Assembly: GCA_943371005.1 (NCBI GenBank)
Contig: CALRTB020000016.1
Location: 1-64,000 of the forward strand
From: MRBY01 sp943371005
GTDB taxonomy: Bacteria; Cyanobacteriota; Cyanobacteriia; Cyanobacteriales; MRBY01
Length of the DNA: 64,000 nt
Direction of reading: 5' to 3'
Shown: piece after piece, positions 44,201 through 52,182 of the stretch
How positions within the stretch are numbered: position 1 is the first letter of the stretch
Layout of the letters: every line of letters begins with the position of its first letter
Position numbers and translations under genes: made by a program
The notes under the pieces: generated by a model
What the model saw: only the letters and a program-made list of their open reading frames with translations
Told to the model about the DNA's origin: nothing
The model's database searches: none

Positions 44201-45193
44201 TCATTTAACCTGTTGCAGTTGTTGGGCAAGGCGATCGCCACAGAGTTCGATTAAGGCCGGGATATTGGAACGGCGCTCTGGGACACGCCAACTAATGGCA
44301 ATGTGCCGTAGTAGAGTGAGACTGGTGTAGATATCGATGGTTTTGCTGAGGTCACAGTTAATTTGGCCCTGTTTTGCTAAAAAAGCCGCTTTAAAAGCCT
44401 GTTCCTGGCTAGCCATCTTATCGGGATCACCCCAGGTGCGGAGGCTCTGCTCGGTCATGTGGGCGATAAAGTTCCCCAGGTCAACGGCGGGATCTCCCTG
44501 GCAGTAGAGGTCGAGATCCACCAACCAAAGGCGATCGCCTTCCACCAAAATCTGATCGGGGTAAAAATCCCGGTGAATCGTTGTGGAGGGACGGGAATAC
44601 TGCTCTAAAACCTCTCCGAGCCGTGCACTCTGGGCGATAAAGTGCTGCATTTTTCCCTGCCATTGGGGTTGCTGCTGGGCAAAATCCCGGAGGCGATCGC
44701 CCAGGATCTGTAATTCGTCAGCGATAGTGTGAGTTTTGTTAGTCGGTACGGAATGGATGTGAATTTTGTGGGCGAGGGCAGCAATTTTTTCCGGCAAACC
44801 TGGCTGGGTCAGCAATAAATTGGTTGCGGGTTGACCAGGCACCCAACGTTGCAGCCACATTCGCCAGGGTTCAATAATACCAAGGGGTTCCGGCACGGAT
44901 AAGCCATCTTCACTATCCCCATGGAAGCCGTTTTTCCACAACGCCTGTTGGTAGCCGTAACTTTGATGATCTGTGCCTTTGGCGCGAATTTTACCAAGGA
45001 TAATCTGTGTCCCCGTGTCGGTGTCTAGGTGATAGGCAATCAAGGCCCGTCGTCCAACCCTATGGCGCAGGAGCTGGGCCTCTGTCACCCGCTGCAAGGA
45101 AGGAAAAATTTTAGTGAAATGCTGCTGGGCTAACGAGCAATCGAGGGCAAACGCTAGCCAGGGCATTTTGGAATCAGAGGAAATGTCAGCCAT
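44201..45193 (-). CDS. Aminoglycoside-phosphotransferase-fold (APH) kinase
   Basis: 330 residues of the protein-kinase-like APH family. Visible are the catalytic loop TIHRDFYPDQ, with Asp and Gln as in this family, and the metal-binding VDLDLYCQGDPAVDLGNF. Members phosphorylate small molecules such as choline, ethanolamine, sugars or antibiotics. Between an exporter and glycosyltransferases, a sugar or lipid head-group kinase is more likely than antibiotic resistance. It lies 2 bp after the ABC exporter stop. Confidence 0.85.
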   Translation of the reverse strand: MADISSDSKMPWLAFALDCSLAQQHFTKIFPSLQRVTEAQLLRHRVGRRALIAYHLDTDTGTQIILGKIRAKGTDHQSYGYQQALWKNGFHGDSEDGLSVPEPLGIIEPWRMWLQRWVPGQPATNLLLTQPGLPEKIAALAHKIHIHSVPTNKTHTIADELQILGDRLRDFAQQQPQWQGKMQHFIAQSARLGEVLEQYSRPSTTIHRDFYPDQILVEGDRLWLVDLDLYCQGDPAVDLGNFIAHMTEQSLRTWGDPDKMASQEQAFKAAFLAKQGQINCDLSKTIDIYTSLTLLRHIAISWRVPERRSNIPALIELCGDRLAQQLQQVK

Positions 45194-45195
45194 GG

Positions 45196-47028
45196 TTAAC
45201 GCCGTAGAGATTCGGTGACGGTTGCGAGGGTCTGCCGTTGAAAAAGGTCGGCATAGGCTCCCTGACGAGCTAATAATTCCGCGTGGGTGCCCTGTTCCCG
45301 GATTTGTCCCTGGTCGAGATAGAGGATTTGGTCGGCGGCGATCGCCAACTGGAGATTATGGGTGACGAGAAACGTGGTGCGATTTTCCGCTAACCGTTCC
45401 AGGGCGTCAAAAACTAACTGTTCATTGACTTTATCCAAGCCACTGGTGGGTTCATCCAGGATCAAAATGGGGGTTTGTCGCATGGCGGCCCTGGCGATCG
45501 CCAAACGTTGCCGTTGCCCACCGGAGAGGGTTGTGCCCCGTTCCCCCACCACTGTGTCGTAGCCCTGGGGCAGTTGCAAGATAAAGTCATGGGCATTAGC
45601 TAAACGAGCCGCCGCTTCGATCTTGGCCATGGTTGCGTCCTCGATGCCATAGGCGATGTTTTCCCGGATCGTTGCGGCAAACAGTAGGCTTTCTTGCAAC
45701 ACCACCGCCATTTGACCGCGTAGGCTCGTCAGTTGATAATCCCGTAGATCCTGACCATCGATGAGAATTTTCCCCGCCGTCGGGTCATAGAGCCGCAATA
45801 GCAAGCTGAGCATCGTCGATTTTCCACTGCCGGAGGCACCAACGAGGGCAATTTTTTCGCCGGGTTGCACCGTTAAATTTAGCCCCTTGAGAATTTTTTG
45901 GTCGGGGTGATAGGCAAAGGAAACATCTTCAAATTGAATCAATCCCTGAAGAGGCGGCATGGCGATCGCCCCTGGTTTGTCCTGGATATCGGGGGTTTCC
46001 GCCAAAATATTTAAAATCCGTTCCCCTGAAGCCGCCGCCTTCGCCAGACGCCCGGTATATTTCGCAAAATTCTGCACGGGTTTGTAGGCATTGCGCAGAT
46101 AGGTTAAAAACACCAAGACCGTTCCCGGAGTGAGGGCATCTTCAATCACCAGATGCGCCCCATACCCCATCACCAAAGCTGTCCCCAGGGCAATTAACAC
46201 ATCCACCACCCGTTCCAAGTTTGCCGCTAATCGTTTGGTTTCAATGCTCTCCTGGAGGCTTTGTTGATTTTGACGACTAAAGAGATCCGCAAAAGCCTGC
46301 TCTAGGGAAAGGGCCTGCACCAATTTAATCGCGGCGAGGGATTCGGCGGCGGTAGCAGCGACGGCTCCTTCTCGGTGGCGTTGGGTGAGGGAAGCGCGGC
46401 GAATTTTGGTACTTAAACGGCTGGCAGCAAACCAAAACAGGGGGAAAGTAACAAGGGACAAGAGGGTGAGTTTCAGGTCAAGCCAGGCCATCACCCCAAG
46501 CATTCCTCCTAGGGTTAACAGGCTAACCACCAGGGGTAACGCCGCCGTGAGCAAAATTTCCTGGAGACGGTTCGCATCGCTACTGACGCGGATAATCAGA
46601 TCACCGCTGCGGGCTTGGTAGTGGTAACGCAGGGAAAGTCGTTGCAGATGGCCATAGAGTTGATCTCGCACCTGAGCCATAACGCGACTACCGACGATCG
46701 CCAAACTGACGGTATTCCAATAGGTGGCGATCGCCCGACTGACGGCAATGATAATCACCCCAGCGGCAATTAAAACCAAAAGCCAAACCGGATCGAGATT
46801 TGTAAAACCGAAAAAAGAAAGAGCCGGCTGGGTTTGAGCCGGAATCAGCACTCCATCAATGAGCAACTTGAGGGGCCAAGGTTCCAATAGTCGCAACCCC
46901 ACATCCGCCAGCAAAGTCACCATCGCCACCAGCAAGAGTCGCCACTGGGCACGAATTTGGGGCCAAAAGGTGGTGATCACAGCCCAGAGGCCAGGGACAG
47001 CTTGGGTCATGGGGGAAACGCGGTGCAT
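45196..47028 (-). CDS. ABC exporter half-transporter (permease plus ATPase)
   Basis: 610 residues. The N-terminal six-helix membrane domain (to about residue 310) is followed by a complete ATPase: Walker A GASGSGKST, Q-loop in VVLQESLLF, signature LSGGQRQRLAIARA, Walker B PILILDEPTSGLD and the switch His in FLVTHNLQLA. Such homodimeric exporters move lipids, glycolipids, peptides or polysaccharide precursors. The operon context of three glycosyltransferases suggests a lipid-linked glycan. A frame-internal ATG (MTQAVPG) six codons in is an alternative start. Confidence 0.95.
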   Translation of the reverse strand: MHRVSPMTQAVPGLWAVITTFWPQIRAQWRLLLVAMVTLLADVGLRLLEPWPLKLLIDGVLIPAQTQPALSFFGFTNLDPVWLLVLIAAGVIIIAVSRAIATYWNTVSLAIVGSRVMAQVRDQLYGHLQRLSLRYHYQARSGDLIIRVSSDANRLQEILLTAALPLVVSLLTLGGMLGVMAWLDLKLTLLSLVTFPLFWFAASRLSTKIRRASLTQRHREGAVAATAAESLAAIKLVQALSLEQAFADLFSRQNQQSLQESIETKRLAANLERVVDVLIALGTALVMGYGAHLVIEDALTPGTVLVFLTYLRNAYKPVQNFAKYTGRLAKAAASGERILNILAETPDIQDKPGAIAMPPLQGLIQFEDVSFAYHPDQKILKGLNLTVQPGEKIALVGASGSGKSTMLSLLLRLYDPTAGKILIDGQDLRDYQLTSLRGQMAVVLQESLLFAATIRENIAYGIEDATMAKIEAAARLANAHDFILQLPQGYDTVVGERGTTLSGGQRQRLAIARAAMRQTPILILDEPTSGLDKVNEQLVFDALERLAENRTTFLVTHNLQLAIAADQILYLDQGQIREQGTHAELLARQGAYADLFQRQTLATVTESLRR

Positions 47029-47061
47029 TGATCTCTAACTTTTAACCTCAACGTTGAAAAA

Positions 47062-48201
47062 CTAGGCTTGGGCGATCGCCAAAATTTGGGTGGCAATGTG
47101 ATCCCAAGTGTGGCGTGCGAGGACGGCGGTTCGGGCGGCGGTGCCTAACTGTTTCCGTTGCTGGGGCGATCGCCAGAGATGTTCGAGGGCCTGGGTGAGG
47201 GCGGTTGGCTCTCCCGGTGGACACAAAATCCCCGTCACTCCATCGTCAATAATGTCCGGCAGTTGACCGATGCGACTCGCCACCACAGGCAGTCCTGCCG
47301 CCATGTATTCCACCACCTTGAGGGGGGAAAAATAAAAATCCTCACTGGCGGGATAGGGGGCCACCGCCACGCTCATCTGTCCCAACCAATGGGGGACTTC
47401 CTCCGGGGGAACTGCGCCCGTCCATTGCACCTGGGCCGTTAACTGATGCTGGGCGATCGCCGCTTCGAGCGCCTGGCGTTGGGGGCCATCACCAACGATC
47501 AACAAGCGGGCTTCTGGGACGGCTTGGCGCAGTTGGGCAAAGGCTTCAATCAGACAATCCAGGCCATGCCAAGGCTTGAGGGAACCGACAAAACCCACAG
47601 TAAACGGCATTGCTGCGGACGGTTTGGAAACCCCTGAAAATCGGTCTGGATTCACTCCATTGGGCAGCACAAAAAGGCGATCGCCCGGCACCCATTGTTG
47701 CAAATAAGCTTTCACCCCTTCGGATACTGCGATTAAAGCCGTTGCCCCTCTAAAAACAGTTTCTGCCACCTGCAAAGCTAAATTCCGGTCTAGTAAATCT
47801 CGGTGGGTTGCCTGTTCCTCAATCAGGGGCGCATTTACCTCCAAAATGCCGGAAATCTTATGAAGCCGGGCAAAAGTCATCCCCCCATGGCTCCAGAGGG
47901 AATAGCGTTCATAGACGAGATCATAGGGAGCCGCCTGGGTTAATAAATCTTGCAATGTCTGGTTCTGCTGAAATAAGCCCTGCTCCCGCATTGCCAAATC
48001 ACCCTTGGGAACTTTGGGCAAGCAGTGGACGGGTAAATCGGTCAAATCGGCGGGCGGTTCACCTCCAAGGCGCGCCGCAAATAGGGTGACCATTGCCCCC
48101 TGGTGCCGGAACGCGCGGATCATCTCCTGGACATGGATCGAGGCACCTTTGCAGCCAAAGACTGGAATCCCTGGGTCGGCGCAGACATAGGCAATTTTCA
48201 T
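47062..48201 (-). CDS. Glycosyltransferase family 4-type protein
   Basis: 379 residues with the GT-B fold. Seen are the N-terminal IAYVCADPGIPVFGCKGASIH, the hinge with FVGSLKPWHGLDCLIEAF and GDGPQRQALE, and the donor-site VAPYPASEDFYFSPLKVVEYMAAGLPVVAS, with the E-x7-E pair in GT4 spacing. It uses a nucleotide sugar with retention of configuration; the sugar and acceptor are unknown. Its start overlaps the stop of the next upstream gene (ATGA). Confidence 0.9.
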   Translation of the reverse strand: MKIAYVCADPGIPVFGCKGASIHVQEMIRAFRHQGAMVTLFAARLGGEPPADLTDLPVHCLPKVPKGDLAMREQGLFQQNQTLQDLLTQAAPYDLVYERYSLWSHGGMTFARLHKISGILEVNAPLIEEQATHRDLLDRNLALQVAETVFRGATALIAVSEGVKAYLQQWVPGDRLFVLPNGVNPDRFSGVSKPSAAMPFTVGFVGSLKPWHGLDCLIEAFAQLRQAVPEARLLIVGDGPQRQALEAAIAQHQLTAQVQWTGAVPPEEVPHWLGQMSVAVAPYPASEDFYFSPLKVVEYMAAGLPVVASRIGQLPDIIDDGVTGILCPPGEPTALTQALEHLWRSPQQRKQLGTAARTAVLARHTWDHIATQILAIAQA

Positions 48202-49439
48202 TGTGGTGCCTCCCCCAAATGGAACAGTTGGCGCAGTTGGGCGGCATTGCGCTGGAGGTCGAAGGCTTGTTCTAACCGTTGGCGGGCTGCCTGGGCGAAG
48301 CGGCTACGTAGTTCTGTCTGGTGCAAAAGGGTCTGGAGGGCTTTGGCGAGTTGTTCTGGATCATTTTGGGCCACCAGCAACCCCGTTTTCTGGTGAGCAA
48401 TAATCTCAGGAATTCCCGTCACATCCGTCCCGACGCAGGAAGTCCCCAAGGCGATCGCCTCTAGCAACACCGTGGGCAAACCATCCCGATTGCCATCCTT
48501 ACCGACGACATAGGGGGCCGCAAAAACCGTCGCCTGTTTAAGGAGCTGAAACACTTCCCCCTGGGGTTTGGGGCCGGTAATTTCCACCCAAGGCTCTAGC
48601 TGGTGCTGGGCAATTTGCGATCGCAAAGTCGTTTCGAGGGGGCCAGTACCGACAATCTGACAGCGGAACGCACAGTCCCAACGGCGCAGCAGATCACAGG
48701 CGGCAATGAGATAGGTCAAACCTTTTTTTTCCACGAGCCGCGACACCGACACAATTAACGGCGGCTCCGGATTCTCTGAATGGGGTTGGTAGGAAAGTTC
48801 CGTTAAATCCATGCCGTTGTAAATGCGTTTTACCTTAGTAGCTGTTTCCCCATACTGTTGCTGTAAATAGGCACGGTTATAGTCGCTGACAGTCACTACG
48901 GCGGCGGCGTCCTGGAGTTTGCGGGCGAAATCGGCTGGGTCAACGCTTTCGTGGAAAATATCCTTGGCATGGGCTGTAAAGCTGTAGGGAATCCCCGCAA
49001 AATGAGCTGCTAACCGGGCGACACTGGTGGCGACACTGGCAAAGTGGGCGTGGAGATGGGTGATCCCCTCGTGACGGACAGCTTGGGCGAGCCAGAGGGC
49101 CTGATACAGAACGCTAGAGCGTTCCCCGGTGGCGTAGGCGAGTTTTCCCCAGAGGTCGGGAATAAGGGCGGCAGTGGCTTGAATTTCGGCCCAGAGATAA
49201 CTGGCGGCGGTGGGATTTTGTCCCAGTAAATCGGGGTGCGATCGCCCTTGGCTGGGTTTTTGAATGTAGGTGACGGGGGCCTTGACCCGGGCAATTTTAT
49301 CTTGGAAATGGCTATCCACCGGGGGCCGCAGGGCAAAGATCCGCACGTCTAAACCCGCTGCTTCGTGAGCGAGAATTTCATTAACGATAAAGGTTTCTGA
49401 ATAGCGGGGATAACGTTTAACGACATAGGCGATGGCCAT
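48198..49439 (-). CDS. Glycosyltransferase family 4-type protein, second of two
   Basis: The ATG at 49439 (MAIAYVVKRYPRYSETFIVNE) is the natural GT4 start; the longer frame to 49499 only adds leader. About 413 residues, with THLHAHFASVATSVARLAAHFAG, FTAHAKDIFHES, KRIYNGMDL, VSRLVEKKGLTYLI and the donor-site AAPYVVGKDGNRDGLPTVLLEA. The KRYPRYSETFI start is typical of colanic- or exopolysaccharide-type glycosyltransferases. Overlaps the next gene by 4 bp. Confidence 0.9.
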   Translation of the reverse strand: MAIAYVVKRYPRYSETFIVNEILAHEAAGLDVRIFALRPPVDSHFQDKIARVKAPVTYIQKPSQGRSHPDLLGQNPTAASYLWAEIQATAALIPDLWGKLAYATGERSSVLYQALWLAQAVRHEGITHLHAHFASVATSVARLAAHFAGIPYSFTAHAKDIFHESVDPADFARKLQDAAAVVTVSDYNRAYLQQQYGETATKVKRIYNGMDLTELSYQPHSENPEPPLIVSVSRLVEKKGLTYLIAACDLLRRWDCAFRCQIVGTGPLETTLRSQIAQHQLEPWVEITGPKPQGEVFQLLKQATVFAAPYVVGKDGNRDGLPTVLLEAIALGTSCVGTDVTGIPEIIAHQKTGLLVAQNDPEQLAKALQTLLHQTELRSRFAQAARQRLEQAFDLQRNAAQLRQLFHLGEAPQ

Positions 49440-49474
49440 GGCACCTTGAAAAATAATGGAAATAAAATGATGGA

Positions 49475-50755
49475 CTAGGAAGCTTGGGCAGTAAAACAAG
49501 TAGACGTTTTGAGCATTTGCCCCAAAAGGAGGGGCAACTGTTTGGTGGCCTGGAGATTTAGATCGAGGTTGCCCTTGAGGAGTTGCGGATCACGATGGAG
49601 CCAAGCCGCTAGGTTTTGGGGATTAACCTGGTGGGGGTGGAGCACATCTACCAGACCCAATTGTTTTAAACGGGTCGCCCGGAGCCATTGTTCCTGACGG
49701 GGTTTGACCCGGGGAATAATCAAAGCAGGTTTCTGAAAAGAAAGAATTTCACAGGTGGTATTGTAGCCGCCCATGGCGATCACCCGTTCGGCGGCAGCCA
49801 TGAGAATCGTCGGTTCGGGACAGTAGGGCAAAATAATCAGGTGGGGATTTTGTTGGGCGATCGCCCCTAGGGTCTGGCGCACGGACTCCGGCATAAAAGG
49901 CCCCGTGAGTAGTACCCCCGGCAGGTCTGCGGTGAAGGGAATTTGGGCAAAGGCGATCGCCAGGGTTTCCCCATCTTGACCGCCACCCACCGCACCGAGG
50001 ACAAACCGGGATGGCACATCCAACGTTTTTAAGGTTTCTTGCCAGGGTTGCCCTAAATACTGGAGGCGATCGCGCTGGTTAAAGTAGCCCAAAGGAACCA
50101 TTTTTGCGACCACCTCTGGGGCGAAATCATATTCTCGCCGCAGATCATAAACTTGGGGATCACCGTAGATCCAGACCCCATCGTAGTAGCGACGAATTGC
50201 CGTTTCATTATCCGCCCGTTGCCAATCCCGTTGTACCGCTACTGGGTCGTCCAACACATCCCGTAACCCTAAAATACAGTGCATCTGGGGCTGTTTACGG
50301 ATATATTCCAGGCTGGGATCGAGTTCCCGTTCCGCCCCCCGGGGGACATTATCCACGATGAAAACATCGGGTTGGAACTGTTGGACCGCGTTTAAAATTA
50401 ACTGCGATCGCAACCCAATCATTTCCCGTAAAGGCAAAGCCAAATGACGCGCCCGATAGGAACCATCACGATTTTTCTTCAGAGCAGGCAAACTTAAACA
50501 ATCAATCCCCGCAGTGGCAAGCCCTTCGTTGCCATCACCCATGCCACTAATGAGCAAAATATCTAGGGGTAAAGCTGATCGTTGTAGGGTCTGCGCAATC
50601 AACAAATTACGCCGTTTGTGACCCAATCCCATGGTGTCGTGGGAATATAACGCGATACGGTGGCGGAGGTGTGGTTTCACAGGAATAGGGGCTTGGATAG
50701 AGATCCCTTGGGGCGATCGCCGCTGAACATTCCGTTGTCGTTGGGCGGGTTCCAT
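49475..50755 (-). CDS. MurG-like (GT28-type) glycosyltransferase, first gene of the operon
   Basis: The ATG at 50755 has AGGAGAGG about 9 bases upstream; a TTG two codons earlier is less likely. About 426 residues. A GT28-like protein: SHDTMGLGHKRRNLLIAQTL with the glycine-rich acceptor loop, VIDNV-like IVDNVPRGAERE, LGAVGGGQDG, and the donor part LPYCPEPTILMAAAERVIAMGGYNTTCEIL. Such proteins transfer sugars to lipid acceptors. As the promoter-proximal gene it may set the first step of the glycan. A 60-bp repeat lies 61 bp upstream. Confidence 0.85.
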   Translation of the reverse strand: MEPAQRQRNVQRRSPQGISIQAPIPVKPHLRHRIALYSHDTMGLGHKRRNLLIAQTLQRSALPLDILLISGMGDGNEGLATAGIDCLSLPALKKNRDGSYRARHLALPLREMIGLRSQLILNAVQQFQPDVFIVDNVPRGAERELDPSLEYIRKQPQMHCILGLRDVLDDPVAVQRDWQRADNETAIRRYYDGVWIYGDPQVYDLRREYDFAPEVVAKMVPLGYFNQRDRLQYLGQPWQETLKTLDVPSRFVLGAVGGGQDGETLAIAFAQIPFTADLPGVLLTGPFMPESVRQTLGAIAQQNPHLIILPYCPEPTILMAAAERVIAMGGYNTTCEILSFQKPALIIPRVKPRQEQWLRATRLKQLGLVDVLHPHQVNPQNLAAWLHRDPQLLKGNLDLNLQATKQLPLLLGQMLKTSTCFTAQAS

Positions 50756-51135
50756 GGGCAAATACCTCTCCTTTGGGATCTGACCGCGACATTAATCGCC
50801 AAATCCTTGACGACTATGGATATCTTGACTTTCCTCCCTAAACCCCGGGTGAAGATTCCATGAGAAAACCTTCATGTAAAAAGCTGAGATAATAGCGTGT
50901 CTCTTCGGCTGAGTTTCACTGGGGATTACTGTGGTTTAAGGAAAATGTAGTGTTAAAAACCGCTGAGAAATTCAAACATCCGTAGATAATGAATCAAGGG
51001 TGATCGTCAAACATTTCGACAAGCTGCATCAGTAAAATTTTGTGGCCACTACTTACCCCCAGCAGCCTGAGCTAATCGTCCCAGAATGCTCCAGTCCTTA
51101 ACTTTTCTAGTTTTCCCTCACGGGAGGTTCATTCC
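50756..51135. other. Intergenic region with the first copy of a 60-bp direct repeat
   Basis: 380 bases between the divergent glycosyltransferase operon and the frameshifted secreted-protein gene. It holds repeat copy 1 (50816-50875) and a strong ribosome-binding site GGGAGG (51122-51127) for the plus-strand gene. Promoters for both directions must lie here; I cannot place them exactly. Confidence 0.5.
50816..50875. repeat. 60-bp direct repeat, copy 1
   Basis: Matches 51706-51765 at 54 of 60 bases in the same orientation, with starts exactly 890 bp apart. Both begin ATGGATATC and end ACCTTCAT. On the minus strand they read GAATCTTCACCC, then a TTTAGGG turn, then AGTCA-type bases, resembling the right-end hairpin of IS200/IS605 elements or TnpB guide-RNA ends. 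No transposase gene is beside them. Confidence 0.8.
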
Positions 51136-51527
51136 ATGTTTCTGAAAAAAGTTTCCCTGACGGTCTTGTCTTCTCTTCTCCTGCTCGCTGGTGCCTCGAT
51201 TCCGGTGAAAGCCCAAGTCTACGTCAATGGTGAATATATCCAGGGCGAAGATCTGATGATCCTTGAGTACCTTGCTGGCGGCTCGATTCCTGCGGGGGTA
51301 GTTACTGGCTTGACTACAATACCGGTGCGTGGGGCTATGCAGGAGATTACACGGTGCAAGGTTACCTTGGTGCTGGCAGTAATCATTACGATGGCAGCTA
51401 TGGCAATGATTCTAGCGGCTATGATTCCTACTACAGCACTGGTGGCGCTGGGGGCTATGGCTCCTATGTCTCCGATGGTGACTGCGCCTATTTTTCATCG
51501 GGAGATATCTCGGTTTCTACCTGCTAA
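51136..51527 (+). pseudogene. Secreted Gly/Tyr-rich protein, frameshifted at a G5 run
   Basis: A strong GGGAGG sits 8 bp before ATG 51136. The first 55 codons give a signal peptide (MFLKKVSLTVLSSLLLLAGA) and the start of the mature chain (QVYVNGEYIQGEDLMILEYL). At the G5 run 51294-51298 the reading frame departs. In the -1 frame a coherent low-complexity protein continues: SYWLDYNTGAWGYAGDYTV, then Gly/Ser/Tyr-rich repeats, ending ISVSTC at a TAA 51525-51527. One extra G would restore a 131-residue secreted protein. The other frame, open to 51552, is hydrophobic nonsense. Either a mutation, phase-variable tract or sequencing error. Confidence 0.8.
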
Positions 51528-51705
51528 AGATAAAGGGGGCGATCGCCAATGACTTTTCGACTAAGCATAAGTGAAAGGTTGCAGTTTACGAAGGTCTTTT
51601 AGCTTTTGCCCCTCCGATCATTTAGGTTTTTTCCCGGTGGCGATCGCCACATGGTCTAACAAAATAACCACCGCCAGGAAGCTATCCAAGTAAACTAACG
51701 CCTCA

Positions 51706-51765
51706 ATGGATATCCTGACTTTCTTCCCTAAACCCTGGGTGAAGATTCCAGCAAAAAACCTTCAT
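51706..51765. repeat. 60-bp direct repeat, copy 2
   Basis: Second copy of the element at 50816-50875, same orientation, six mismatches, most of them clustered in one short block (GCAAAAAACC against TGAGAAAACC). The copies bracket the frameshifted secreted-protein gene, so they may be recombination sites for its loss or the footprints of one small mobile element family. Confidence 0.8.
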
Positions 51766-52031
51766 AAAGTCATAAAAGTCTTTTCTCAACAAACACTTGT
51801 TCGTTCCAACCCAGGATTCATTTTCCCAAAATCGTTACAAAAAAAAGCATAAAACAACTTTTCTTATCTAGTTTCCCCTCGGATTTCAACGAAATTTAAA
51901 CCTTCACTGATTTTTATCAGCTTCTGCGGCAGAACAACCCAAGACAGCAAAGAATGTCTCTAAAATTAGAAGTGTAAATCCTCTCTTATTTTCCCAAGTA
52001 AAACTAGCCGAAATTTACTTTTCACGACAAC

Positions 52032-52057
52032 TTTTAACAATTATTTTGTTGTTAAAA
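52032..52057 (+). promoter_or_regulatory. Palindromic operator candidate upstream of nifJ
   Basis: TTTTAACAA (52032-52040) and TTGTTAAAA (52049-52057) are perfect inverted repeats spaced by 8 bp. It lies about 125 bp before the nifJ ATG. The symmetry and spacing fit a dimeric regulator. The base composition is AT-rich, so chance is possible; the regulator is not known. Confidence 0.5.
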
Positions 52058-52182
52058 TCAGCAAATTTTCGTACTCAAAAAATAGCTAAACTCAATTACT
52101 TTTCCAGCTTTCCCAATTTGCCAAATAGATCATCCCCCACAATTTCTCCCCAGTCACACCAAAAAATTAAAATTTTGAGATT

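Larger units (their letters stand above)
51528..52182. other. Upstream region of nifJ with a repeat copy and a palindrome
   Basis: 655 bases without a gene. It holds two HIP1 sites (near 51540 and 51641), the second 60-bp repeat (51706-51765), and a perfect inverted repeat at 52032-52057 that may control nifJ. The last 150 bases are strongly AT-rich, as in a promoter and leader region. I see no RNA gene. Confidence 0.5.

Noticed and set aside
44201..45193. Antibiotic-resistance APH gene
   Set aside because: Fold matches, but it is tightly embedded in a glycosyltransferase/exporter operon, so a metabolic kinase is more likely.
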